From: Antedon mediterranea
Lineage: Eukaryota; Echinodermata; Crinoidea; Comatulida; Antedonidae
NCBI RefSeq assembly: GCF_964355755.1
Contig: NC_092675.1
Location: forward strand, 14,461,312-14,525,311
DNA: 64,000 nucleotides
Direction: 5' to 3'
The translations under genes and the position numbers were made by a program. The notes beneath the pieces were generated by a model, which ran no database searches, had not been told where the DNA came from, and was given only the letters and a program-made list of their open reading frames with translations. Shown in pieces: positions 13,401 to 26,849 of this stretch. Position 1 is the stretch's first letter. Each line of letters starts with the position of its first letter.

Positions 13401-16313
13401 CAGCGAGAGAGAGAGAGAGAGATAGATCAGCGAGAGAGAGATAGATCAGCGAGAGAAAGGGGGAGAGAGATCTCAGCGAGAGAGAGATAGATCAGCGAGG
13501 GAGAGATAGATCAGCGAGAGAGAGATAGATCCGCGAGAGAGAGAGATAGATCAGCGAGAGAGAGAGAGATAGATCAGTGAGAGAGAGAGATAGATCAGCA
13601 AGAGAGAGATAGATCAGCGAGAGAGAGATAGATCAGCGAGAGAGAGATAGATAGATCAGAGAGAGAGAGATAGATCAGCAAGAGAGAGATAGATCAGCGA
13701 GAGAGAGATAGATCAGCGAGAGAGAGATAGATCAGCGAGAGAGAGATAGATAGATCAGAGAGAGAGAGATAGATCAGCGAGAGAGAGATAGATCAGAGAG
13801 AGAGAGCGATAGATAGATCAGCGAGAGAGAGAGATAGATCAGCGAGAGAGAGATAGATAGATCAGCGAGAGAGAGATAGATCAGTGAGAAAGAGAGATAT
13901 ATAGATCAGCGAGATAGAGATAGATCAGCGAGAGAGAGATAGATAGATCAGCGAGAGAGAGATAGATAGATCAGCGAGAGATAGATAAATAGATCAGCGA
14001 GAAAGAGAGATAGATCAGCGAGAGAGAGATAGATCAGCGAGAGAGAGATAGATCAGCGAGAGAGAGAGATATATATATCAGCGAGAGAGAGATAGATCAG
14101 CGAGAGAGAGATAGATCAGCGAGAGAGAGATAGATCAGCGAAAGAGAGATAGATCAACGAGAGAGAGATAGATCAGCGAGGGAGAGAGATAGATCAGTGA
14201 GAGAGAGAGATAGATCAGCGAGAGAAAGATAGATCAGCGAGAGAGAGATATATAGATCAGCGAGAGAGAGATAGATCAGCGAGAGAGAGATAGATAGATC
14301 AGCGAGAGAGAAATAGATCAGCGAGAGAGAGAGATAGATCATCGAGAGAGAGATAGATCAGCGAGAGAGAGATTGATAGATAGGCGAGAGAGAGATAGAT
14401 AGATCGGAGAGAGAGAGAGAGATAGATAGATCAGCGAGAGAGAGATAGATCAGCAAGAGAGAGACAGATAGGTCAGCGAGAGACAGATAGATCAGCGAGA
14501 GAGAGATAGATAGATCAGCGAGAGAGAGATTAATAGATCAGCGAGAAAGAGATAGATCAGCGAGAGAGAGATAGGTAGATCAGCGAGAGAGAGGTAGATC
14601 AGCGAGAGAGAGCTAGATAGATCAGCGAGAAAGAGCTAGATAGATCAGCGAGAGAGAGATAGATCAGCGAGAGAGAGATAGATAGATCAGCGAGAGAGAG
14701 ATAGATCAGCGAGAGAGAGATAGATCAGCGAGAGAGAGATAGATCAGCGAGAAAGAGATAGATCAGCGAGGGAGAGATAGATCAACGAGAGAGAGAGATA
14801 TATCAGCGGGAGAGAGACAGATCAGCGAGAGAGAGATAGATCAGCGAGAAGGAGATAGATCAGCGAGAGAGATAGATCAGCGAGAAAGAGAGTGAAAGAT
14901 CAGCGAGAGATAGATAGATCAGCGAGATAGAGATTGATAGATCAGCGAGAGAGAGATAGATCAGCGAGAGAGAGAGATAGATAGATCAGCGACAGAGAGA
15001 TAGATCAGCCAGGGAGAGATAGATAGATCAGCGAGAGATATATCAGCGAGAGAGAGATAGATAGGTCAGCGAGAGAGAGATAGATAGATCAGCGAGAGAG
15101 AGAGATATAGACAGATCAGCGAGAGAGAGAGATAGATCAGCGAGAGAGAGATAGATAGATAAGCGAGAGAGAGATAGATCAGCGAGAGAGAGATATATAG
15201 ATCAGCGAGAGAGAGATAGATCAGCGAGAGAGAGATAGATAGATCAGCGAGAGAGAGATAGATCAGCGAGAAAGAGAGATAGATCAGCGAGAGAGATAGA
15301 TAGATCAGCGAGAGAGAGAGATAGATCAGCGCGAGAGAGAGAGAGATATATCAGCGAGAGAGAGATAGATAGATCAGCGAGAGAGAGATATAGATCAGCG
15401 AGAGAGATAGATCAGCGAGAGAGAGATAGATCAGCGATAGAGAGATAGATAGATCAGCGAGATAGAGATAGATAGATCAGCGAGAGAGAGATATAGATAG
15501 ATCAGCGAGAGAGAGATAGATCAGCGAGAGAGAGATAGATAAATCAGCGAGAGAGAGATAGATCAGCGAGAGAGAGAGAGAGATAGATAGATCAGCGAGA
15601 GAAAGATAGATAGATCAGCGAGAGAGAGAGATAGATAGATCAGCGAGAGAGAGATAGATCAACGAGAGAGAGATAGATAGATCAGCGAGAGAGAGATAGA
15701 TCAGTGAGAGAGAGATATATAGATCAGCGAGAGAGAGAGATAGATCAGCGAGAGAGAGATAGATAGATCAGCGAGAGAGAGATAGATAGATCAGCGAGAG
15801 ATAGATAAATAGATCAGCGAGAGAGAGATAGATCAGCGAGAGAGAGATAGATAGATCAGCGAGAGAGATAGAGAGATAGATCAGCGAGAGAGAGATAGAT
15901 CAGCGAGAGAGAGAGATATATATATCAGCGAGAGAGAGATAGATCAGCGAGAGAGAGATAGATCAGCGAGAGAGATATAGATCAGCGAGGGAGAGATAGA
16001 TCAACGAGAGAGAGATAGATCAGCGAGAGAGAGATAGATAGATCAGCGAGAGAGAGAGAGATATATCAGCAAGAGAGAGATAGATCAGCGAGAGGGAGAT
16101 AGATCAGCGAGAACGAGAGAGATAGATCAGCGAGAGAGAGATAGATCATTGAGAAAGAGATAGATCAGCGAGAGAGAAATAGATCAGCGAGAGATAGATA
16201 GATCAGCGAGAGAGAGATAGATCAGCGAGAGAGAGATAGATAGATCAGCGAGAGAGAGAGATAGATCAGCGAGAGAGAGATAGATCAGCGAGAGAGAGAG
16301 AGAGAGAGAGAGA

Positions 16314-18035
16314 TCTCAGCGAGAGAGAGATAGATCAGCGAGGGAGAGATAGATCAGCGAGAGAGAGATAGATCCGCGAGAGAGAGAGAGATAGATCAGC
16401 GAGAGAGAGAGAGAGATAGATCAGTGAGAGAGAGAGATAGATCAGCAAGAGAGAGATAGATCAGTGAGAGAGAGATAAATCAGCGAGAGAGAGATAGATA
16501 GATCAGAGAGAGAGATAGATAAGCGAGAGAGAGATAGATCAGAGAGAGAGCGATAGATAGATCAGCGAGAGAGAGATAGATCAGCGAGAGAGAGAGAGAT
16601 AGATAGATCAGAGAGAGAGAGACAGATCAGCGAGAGAGATATAGATCAGCGAGAGAGAGATAGATCAGCGAGAGAGAGATAGATAGATCGGGGAGAGAGA
16701 GAGATAGATAGATCAGCGAGATAGATAGATCAGCGAGAGAGATAGATCAGCGAGAGAGAAATAGATCAGAGAGAGAGAGAGAGAGAGAGAGATAGATCAG
16801 CGAGAGAGAGAGATAGATAGATCAGCGAGAAAGAGATAGGTAGATCAGTGAGAGAAAGATAGATAGAACAGCGAGAGAGAGATAGATAGATCAGCGAGAG
16901 AGAGAGATAGATCAGCGAGAGAGAGAGATATATATATCAGCGAGAGAGAGATAGATCAGCGAGAGAGAGAGATAGATCAGCGAGAGAGAGATAGATCAGC
17001 GAGGGAGAGATAGATCAACGAGAGAGAGATAGATCAGCGAGAGAGAGATAGATAGATCAGCGAGAGAGAGAGATATATCAGCAAGAGAGAGATAGATCAG
17101 CGTGAGGGAGATAGATCAGCGAGATAGAGATAGATCAGCGAGAAAGAGATAGATCAGCGAGAGAGAAATAGATCAGCGAGAGATAGATAGATCAGCGAGA
17201 GAGAGATAGATCAGCGAGAGAGAGATAGATAGATCAGCGAGAGAGAGAGATATAGATCAGCGAGAGAGAGATAGATCAGCGAGAGAGAGATAGATAAATC
17301 AGCGAGAGAGAGATAGATCAGCGAGAGAGAGAGAGATAGATAGATCAGCGAGAGAAAGATAGATAGATCAGCGAGAGAGAGAGATAGATAGATCAGCGAG
17401 AGAGAGATAGATCAACGAGAGAGAGATAGATAGATCAGCGAGAGAGAGATAGATCAGTGAGAGAGAGATATATAGATCAGCGAGAGAGAGAGATAGATCA
17501 GCGAGAGAGAGATAGATAGATCAGCGAGAGAGAGATAGATAGATCAGCGAGAGATAGATAAATAGATCAGCGAGAGAGAGATAGATCAGCGAGAGAGAGA
17601 TAGATAGATCAGCGAGAGAGATAGAGAGATAGATCAGCGAGAGAGAGATAGATCAGCGAGAGAGAGAGATATATATATCAGCGAGAGAGAGATAGATCAG
17701 CGAGAGAGAGATAGATCAGCGAGAGAGATATAGATCAGCGAGGGAGAGATAGATCAACGAGAGAGAGATAGATCAGCGAGAGAGAGATAGATAGATCAGC
17801 GAGAGAGAGAGATATATCAGCAAGAGAGAGATAGATCAGCGAGAGGGAGATAGATCAGCGAGAACGAGAGAGATAGATCAGCGAGAGAGAGATAGATCAT
17901 TGAGAAAGAGATAGATCAGCGAGAGAGAAATAGATCAGCGAGAGATAGATAGATCAGCGAGAGAGAGATAGATCAGCGAGAGAGAGATAGATAGATCAGC
18001 GAGAGAGAGAGATAGATCAGCGAGAGAGAGATAGA

Positions 18036-18079
<44 letters not shown>

Positions 18080-20220
18080 CAGCGAGAGAGAGATAGATCA
18101 GCGAGGGAGAGATAGATCAGCGAGAGAGAGATAGATCCGCGAGAGAGAGAGAGATAGATCAGCGAGAGAGAGAGAGAGATAGATCAGTGAGAGAGAGAGA
18201 TAGATCAGCAAGAGAGAGATAGATCAGTGAGAGAGAGATAGATCAGCGAGAGAGAGATAGATCAGTGAGAGAGAGATAGATAGATCAGAGAGAGAGAGAT
18301 AGATAAGCGAGAGAGAGATAGATCAGAGAGAGAGCGATAGATAGATCAGCGAGAGAGAGATAGATCAGCGAGAGAGAGATAGATCAGCGAGAGAGAGAGA
18401 GATAGATAGATCAGAGAGAGAGAGATAGATCAGCGAGAGAGATATAGATCAGCGAGAGAGAGATAGATCAGCGAGAGAGAGATAGATAGATCAGGGAGAG
18501 AGAGAGATAGATAGATCAGCGAGATAGATAGATCAGCGAGAGAGATAGATCAGCGAGAGAGAAATAGATCAGAGAGAGAGAGAGAGAGAGAGAAATAGAT
18601 CAGCGAGAGAGAGAGATAGATAGATCAGCGAGAAAGAGATAGGTAGATCAGTGAGAGAGAGAGATAGATAGAACAGCGAGAGAGAGATAGATAGATCAGC
18701 GAGAGAGAGAGATAGATCAGCGAGAGAGAGAGATATATATATCAGCGAGAGAGAGATAGATCAGCGAGAGAGAGAGATAGATCAGCGAGAGAGAAATAGA
18801 TCAGCGAGGGAGAGATAGATCAACGAGAGAGAGATAGATCAGCGAGAGAGAGATAGATAGATCAGCGAGAGAGAGAGATATATCAGCAAGAGAGAGATAG
18901 ATCAGCGTGAAGGAGATAGATCAGCGAGAGCGAGAGAAATAGATCAGCGAGAGAGAGATAGATCAGCGAGAAAGAGATAGATCAGCGAGAGAGAAATAGA
19001 TCAGCGAGAGATAGATAGATCAGCGAGAGAGAGATAGATCAGCGAGAGAGAGATAGATAGATCAGCGAGAGAGAGATAGATAGATCAGCGAGAGATAGAT
19101 AAATAGATCAGCGAGAAAGAGAGATAGATCAGCGAGAGAGAGATAGATCAGCGAGAGAGAGATAGATCAGCGAGAGAGAGAGATATATATATCAGCGAGA
19201 GAGAGATAGATCAGCGAGAGAGAGATAGATTAGCGAGAGAGAGATAGATCAGCGAGGGAGAGATAGATCAACGAGAGAGAGATAGATCAGCGAGGGAGAG
19301 AGATAGATCAGTGAGAGAGAGAGATAGATCAGCGAGAGAAAGATAGATCAGCGAGAGAGAGATATATAGATCAGCGAGAGAGAGATAGATCAGCGAGAGA
19401 GAGATAGATAGATCAGCGAGAGAGAGATAGATCAGCGAGAGAGAGAGATAGATCATCGAGAGAGAGATAGATCAGCGAGAGAGAGATTGATAGATAGGCG
19501 AGAGAGAGATAGATAGATCGGAAAGAGAGAGAGAGAGAGATAGATAGATCAGCGAGAGAGAGATAGATCAGCAAGAGAGAGACAGATAGGTCAGCGAGAG
19601 AGAGATAGATCAGCGAGAGAGAGATAGATCAGCGAGAGAGAGATATATAGATCAGCAAGAGAGAGATAGATAGATCAGCGAGAGAGAGATAGATAGATCA
19701 GCGAGAGATAGATAAATAGATCAGCGAGAGAGAGATAGATCAGCGAGAGAGAGATAGATAGATCAGCGAGAGAGATAGAGAGATAGATCAGCGAGAGAGA
19801 GATAGATCAGCGAGAGAGAGAGATATATATATCAGCGAGAGAGAGATAGATCAGCGAGAGAGAGATAGATCAGCGAGAGAGATATAGATCAGCGAGGGAG
19901 AGATAGATCAACGAGAGAGAGATAGATCAGCGAGAGAGAGATAGATAGATCAGCGAGAGAGAGAGAGATATATCAGCAAGAGAGAGATAGATCAGCGAGA
20001 GGGAGATAGATCAGCGAGAACGAGAGAGATAGATCAGCGAGAGAGAGATAGATCATTGAGAAAGAGATAGATCAGCGAGAGAGAAATAGATCAGCGAGAG
20101 ATAGATAGATCAGCGAGAGAGAGATAGATCAGCGAGAGAGAGATAGATAGATCAGCGAGAGAGAGAGATAGATCAGCGAGAGAGAGATAGATCAGCGAGA
20201 GAGAGAGAGAGAGAGAGAGA
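16314..20220 (+). repeat. 3.9 kb higher-order repeat, copy 1
   Basis: The landmark pair at 16314 and 18077 recurs at 20221 and 22009, giving shifts of 3907 and 3932 bp. Intervening variants keep the same order: CGGGGAG blocks, ATATATATCAGCG, GATAGATAAATAG, GATAGAGAGATAG. This is a tandem duplication of a 3.9 kb unit. Confidence 0.8.
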
Positions 20221-21963
20221 TCTCAGCGAGAGAGAGATAGATCAGCGAGGGAGAGATAGATCAGCGAGAGAGAGATAGATCCGCGAGAGAGAGAGAGATA
20301 GATCAGCGAGAGAGAGAGAGAGATAGATCAGTGAGAGAGAGAGATAGATCAGCAAGAGAGAGATAGATCAGTGAGAGAGAGATAAATCAGCGAGAGAGAG
20401 ATAGATCAGCGAGAGAGAGATAGATAGATCAGAGAGAGAGATAGATAAGCGAGAGAGAGATAGATCAGAGAGAGAGCGATAGATAGATCAGCGAGAGAGA
20501 GATAGATCAGCGAGAGAGAGAGAGATAGATAGATCAGAGAGAGAGAGAGACAGATCAGCGAGAGAGATATAGATCAGCGAGAGAGAGATAGATCAGCGAG
20601 AGAGAGATAGATAGATCGGGGAGAGAGAGAGATAGATAGATCAGCGAGATAGATAGATCAGCGAGAGAGATAGATCAGCGAGAGAGAAATAGATCAGAGA
20701 GAGAGAGAGAGAGAGAGAGATAGATCAGCGAGAGAGAGAGATAGATAGATCAGCGAGAAAGAGATAGGTAGATCAGTGAGAGAAAGATAGATAGAACAGC
20801 GAGAGAGAGATAGATAGATCAGCGAGAGAGAGAGATAGATCAGCGAGAGAGAGAGATATATATATCAGCGAGAGAGAGATAGATCAGCGAGAGAGAGAGA
20901 TAGATCAGCGAGAGAGAGATAGATCAGCGAGGGAGAGATAGATCAACGAGAGAGAGATAGATCAGCGAGAGAGAGATAGATAGATCAGCGAGAGAGAGAG
21001 ATATATCAGCAAGAGAGAGATAGATCAGCGTGAGGGAGATAGATCAGCGAGATAGAGATAGATCAGCGAGAAAGAGATAGATCAGCGAGAGAGAAATAGA
21101 TCAGCGAGAGATAGATAGATCAGCGAGAGAGAGATAGATCAGCGAGAGAGAGATAGATAGATCAGCGAGAGAGAGAGATATAGATCAGCGAGAGAGAGAT
21201 AGATCAGCGAGAGAGAGATAGATAAATCAGCGAGAGAGAGATAGATCAGCGAGAGAGAGAGAGATAGATAGATCAGCGAGAGAAAGATAGATAGATCAGC
21301 GAGAGAGAGAGATAGATAGATCAGCGAGAGAGAGATAGATCAACGAGAGAGAGATAGATAGATCAGCGAGAGAGAGATAGATCAGTGAGAGAGAGATATA
21401 TAGATCAGCGAGAGAGAGAGATAGATCAGCGAGAGAGAGATAGATAGATCAGCGAGAGAGAGATAGATAGATCAGCGAGAGATAGATAAATAGATCAGCG
21501 AGAGAGAGATAGATCAGCGAGAGAGAGATAGATAGATCAGCGAGAGAGATAGAGAGATAGATCAGCGAGAGAGAGATAGATCAGCGAGAGAGAGAGATAT
21601 ATATATCAGCGAGAGAGAGATAGATCAGCGAGAGAGAGATAGATCAGCGAGAGAGATATAGATCAGCGAGGGAGAGATAGATCAACGAGAGAGAGATAGA
21701 TCAGCGAGAGAGAGATAGATAGATCAGCGAGAGAGAGAGATATATCAGCAAGAGAGAGATAGATCAGCGAGAGGGAGATAGATCAGCGAGAACGAGAGAG
21801 ATAGATCAGCGAGAGAGAGATAGATCATTGAGAAAGAGATAGATCAGCGAGAGAGAAATAGATCAGCGAGAGATAGATAGATCAGCGAGAGAGAGATAGA
21901 TCAGCGAGAGAGAGATAGATAGATCAGCGAGAGAGAGAGATAGATCAGCGAGAGAGAGATAGA

Positions 21964-22011
<48 letters not shown>

Positions 22012-24130
22012 CAGCGAGAGAGAGATAGATCAGCGAGGGAGAGATAGATCAGCGAGAGAGAGATAGATCCGCGAGAGAGAGAGAGATAGATCAGCGAGAG
22101 AGAGAGAGAGATAGATCAGTGAGAGAGAGAGATAGATCAGCAAGAGAGAGATAGATCAGTGAGAGAGAGATAGATCAGCGAGAGAGAGATAGATCAGTGA
22201 GAGAGAGATAGATAGATCAGAGAGAGAGAGATAGATAAGCGAGAGAGAGATAGATCAGAGAGAGAGCGATAGATAGATCAGCGAGAGAGAGATAGATCAG
22301 CGAGAGAGAGATAGATCAGCGAGAGAGAGAGAGATAGATAGATCAGAGAGAGAGAGATAGATCAGCGAGAGAGATATAGATCAGCGAGAGAGAGATAGAT
22401 CAGCGAGAGAGAGATAGATAGATCAGGGAGAGAGAGAGATAGATAGATCAGCGAGATAGATAGATCAGCGAGAGAGATAGATCAGCGAGAGAGAAATAGA
22501 TCAGAGAGAGAGAGAGAGAGAGAGAAATAGATCAGCGAGAGAGAGAGATAGATAGATCAGCGAGAAAGAGATAGGTAGATCAGTGAGAGAGAGAGATAGA
22601 TAGAACAGCGAGAGAGAGATAGATAGATCAGCGAGAGAGAGAGATAGATCAGCGAGAGAGAGAGATATATATATCAGCGAGAGAGAGATAGATCAGCGAG
22701 AGAGAGAGATAGATCAGCGAGAGAGAGATAGATCAGCGAGGGAGAGATAGATCAACGAGAGAGAGATAGATCAGCGAGAGAGAGATAGATAGATCAGCGA
22801 GAGAGAGAGATATATCAGCAAGAGAGAGATAGATCAGCGTGAAGGAGATAGATCAGCGAGAGCGAGAGAAATAGATCAGCGAGAGAGAGATAGATCAGCG
22901 AGAAAGAGATAGATCAGCGAGAGAGAAATAGATCAGCGAGAGATAGATAGATCAGCGAGAGAGAGATAGATCAGCGAGAGAGAGATAGATAGATCAGCGA
23001 GAGAGAGAGATATAGATCAGCGAGAGAGAGATAGATCAGCGAGAGAGAGGAGGAGAGAGATCTCAGCGAGAGAGAGATAGATCAGCGAGGGAGAGATAGA
23101 TCAGCGAGAGAGAGATAGATCCGCGAGAGAGAGAGATAGATCAGCGAGAGAGAGAGAGATAGATCAGTGAGAGAGAGAGATAGATCAGCAAGAGAGAGAT
23201 AGATCAGCGAGAGAGAGATAGATCAGCGAGAGAGAGATAGATCAGCGAGAGAGAGATAGATAGATCAGAGAGAGAGAGAGATAGATCAGCAAGAGAGAGA
23301 TAGATCAGCGAGAGAGAGATAGATCAGCGAGAGAGAGAGATAGATCAGCGAGAGAGAGATAGATAGATCAGAGAGAGAGAGATAGGTCAGCGAGAGAGAG
23401 ATAGATCAGAGAGAGAGAGCGATAGATAGATCAGCGAGAGAGAGAGATAGATCAGCGAGAGAGAGATAGATAGATCAGCGAGAGAGAGATAGATCAGTGA
23501 GAAAGAGAGATATATAGATCAGCGAGAGAGAGATAGATCAGCGAGAGAGAGATAGATAGATCAGCGAGAGAGAGATAGATAGATCAGCGAGAGATAGATA
23601 AATAGATCAGCGAGAAAGAGAGATAGATCAGCGAGAGAGAGATAGATCAGCGAGAGAGAGATAGATCAGCGAGAGAGAGAGATATATATATCAGCGAGAG
23701 AGAGATAGATCAGCGAGAGAGAGATAGATTAGCGAGAGAGAGATAGATCAGCGAGGGAGAGATAGATCAACGAGAGAGAGATAGATCAGCGAGGGAGAGA
23801 GATAGATCAGTGAGAGAGAGAGATAGATCAGCGAGAGAAAGATAGATCAGCGAGAGAGAGATATATAGATCAGCGAGAGAGAGATAGATCAGCGAGAGAG
23901 AGATAGATAGATCAGCGAGAGAGAGATAGATCAGCGAGAGAGAGAGATAGATCATCGAGAGAGAGATAGATCAGCGAGAGAGAGATTGATAGATAGGCGA
24001 GAGAGAGATAGATAGATCGGAAAGAGAGAGAGAGAGAGATAGATAGATCAGCGAGAGAGAGATAGATCAGCAAGAGAGAGACAGATAGGTCAGCGAGAGA
24101 GAGATAGATCAGCGAGAGAGAGATAGATCA
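20221..24130 (+). repeat. 3.9 kb higher-order repeat, copy 2
   Basis: Second tandem copy of the 3.9 kb unit. It shares the minus-strand open frame at 23767-23955, which is nearly identical to those at 19268-19456 and 14154-14342. The right boundary is approximate; block A copy 2 starts shortly after. Confidence 0.75.
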
Positions 24131-24286
24131 GCGAGAGAGAGATATATAGATCAGCAAGAGAGAGATAGATCAGCAAGAGAGAGATAGATCAGTGAGAGAG
24201 AGATAGATCAGCGAGAGAGAGATAGATGAGCGCGAGAGAGATAGATAGATCACAGAGAGAGAGATAGATAAGCGAGAGAGAGATAG

Positions 24287-25517
24287 ATCAGAGAGAGAGC
24301 GATAGATAGATCAGCGAGAAAGAGATAGATCAGCGAGAGAGAGAGATAGATAGATCAGAGAGAGAGAGAGAGAGAGATAGATCAGCGAGAGAGATATAGA
24401 TCAGCGAGAGAGAGATAGATCAGCGAGAGAGAGATAGATAGATCGGGGAGAGAGAGAGATAGATAGATCAGCGAGATAGATAGATCAGCGAGAGAGATAG
24501 ATCAGCGAGAGAGAAAATGATCAGAGAGAGAGAGAGAGATAGATCAGCGAGAGAGAGAGATAGATAGATCACAGAGAGAGAGATAGATAAGCGAGAGAGA
24601 GATAGATCAGAGAGAGAGCGATAGATAGATCAGCGAGAAAGAGATAGATCAGCGAGAGAGAGAGATAGATAGATCAGAGAGAGAGAGAGAGAGAGAGATC
24701 AGCGAGAGAGATATAGATCAGCGAGAGAGAGATAGATCAGCGAGAGAGAGATAGATAGATCGGGGAGAGAGAGAGATAGATAGATCAGCGAGATAGATAG
24801 ATCAGCGAGAGAGATAGATCAGCGAGAGAGAAATAGATCAGAGAGAGAGAGAGAGATAGATCAGCGAGAGAGAGAGATAGATAGATCAGCGAGAAAGAGA
24901 TAGGTAGATCAGCGAGAGAGAGATAGATAGATCAGCGAGAGAGAGATAGATAGATCAGCGAGAGAGAGATAGATCAGCGAGAGAGAGATAGATAAGCGAT
25001 AGAGAGATAGATCAGCGAGAGAGATAGATAGAACAGCGAGAGAGAGATAGATAGATCAGCGAGAGAGAGAGATAGATCAGCGAGAGAGAGATAGATCAGC
25101 GAGAGAGAGATAGATCAGCGAGAGAGAGATAGATCAGCGAGAGCAAGAGAGATAGATCAGCGAGAGAGAGATAGATCAGCGAGAGATAGATAGATAGATC
25201 AGCGAGAGAGAGATATATCAGCAAGAGAGAGATACATAGATCAGCGAGAAAGAGAGATAGATCAGCGAGAGAGAGAGATATATATATATATATAGATCAG
25301 CGAGAGAGAGATAGATCAGCGAGAGAGAGATAGATCAGCGAGAGAGAGATAGATCAGCGAGAGAGAGATAGATCAGCGAGGGAGAGATAGATCAACGAGA
25401 GATAGATAGAACAGCGAGAGAGAGATAGATAGACCAGCGAGAGAGAGAGAGATAGATCAGCGAGAGAGAGATAGATCAGCGAGAGAGAGATAGATAGATC
25501 AGCGAGAGAGAGATAGA

Positions 25518-25549
<32 letters not shown>

Positions 25550-26808
25550 CTAGATAGATCAGCGAGAGAGAGCTAGATAGATCAGCGAGAGAGAGATTGA
25601 TCAGCGAGAGAGAGATAGATCAGCAAGAGAGAGAGATAGATCAGCAAGGGAGAGATAGATCAACGAGAGAGATAGATCAGCGAGAGAGAGATAGATAGAT
25701 CAGTGAGAGAGAGATAGATCAACGAGAGAGAGATATATATCAGCGGGAGAGAGATAGATCAGCGAGAGAGAGATAGATCAGCGAGAAGGAGATAGATCAA
25801 CGAGAGAGATAGATCAGCGAGAAAGAGAGTGATAGATCAGCGAGAGATAGAAAGATCAGCGAGATAGAGATTGATAGATAAGCGAGAGAGAGATAGATCA
25901 GCGAGAGAGAGATAGATCAGCCAGAGAGAGATAGACAGATCAGCGAGAGAGATATATCAGCGAGAGAGAGATAGATAGATCAGCGAGAGAGAGATAAATA
26001 GATCAGCGAGAGAGAGAGATAGATAGATCAGCGAGAGAGAGAGATAGATCAGCGAGAAAGAGATAGATAGATCAGCGAGAGAGAGATAGATCAGCGAGAG
26101 AGAGATATATAGATCAGCGAGAGAGAGATAGATCAGCGAGAGAGAGATAGATAGAACAGCGAGAGAGAGAGATAGATAGATCAGCGAGAGAGAGATAGAT
26201 CAGCGAGAGAGATAGATAGATCAGCGAGAGATAGATAGATAAGCGAGAGAGAGATAGATCAGCGAGAGAGAGATAGATCAGCGAGAGAGAGATAGATCAG
26301 CGAGAGAGAGATAGATCAGCAAGAGAGAGATAGATAGATCAGCGAGAGAGAGATAGATCAGCGAGAGAGAGATAGATCAGCGAGAGACAGATAAATCAAC
26401 GAGAGAGAGATAGGTCAGCGAGAGAGAGATAGATCAGCGAGAAACAGATAGATCAGCGAGAGATAGATCAGCGAGAGAGAGAGAGATAGATCAGCGAGAG
26501 AGAGATAGATCAGCGATAGAGAGATAGATCGATCAGCGAGAGACAGATCAGCGAGAGAGAGATAGATCAGCGAGAGAGAGATAGATAAACGAGAGAGATA
26601 TAGATCAGCGAGAGAGAGATAGATCAGCGAGAGTGAGATAGATCAGCGAGAGAGAGATAGATCAGCGAGAGAGAGATAGATCAGCGAGAGAGAGAGAGAT
26701 AGATCAGCGAGAGAAAGAGAGAGATAGATCAGCGAGAGAGAGAGAGATAGATCAGCAAGAGAGAGATAGATCAGCGAGAGAGAGATAGATCAGCGAGAGA
26801 GAGATAGA

Positions 26809-26849
<41 letters not shown>

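Larger units (their letters stand above)
9741..24286 (+). repeat. GA satellite block B between the two A blocks
   Basis: Same basic units as the rest of the array, but with its own landmark, GAGATCTCAGCG. The TCTCAGCG of that landmark starts at 12331, 13471, 16314, 18077, 20221, 22009 and 23061; I did not see it in block A. It is usually preceded by an unusually long pure (GA)n run. Spacings show sub-blocks of about 1.1, 1.8 and 3.9 kb. Confidence 0.8.

Noticed and set aside
14154-14342. Minus-strand open frames in the GA satellite (also 19268-19456, 23767-23955, 38776-39069)
   Set aside because: Low-complexity SLSLIYLSLADLS translations of the repeat. Near-identical copies follow the higher-order duplication; no start context or domain.
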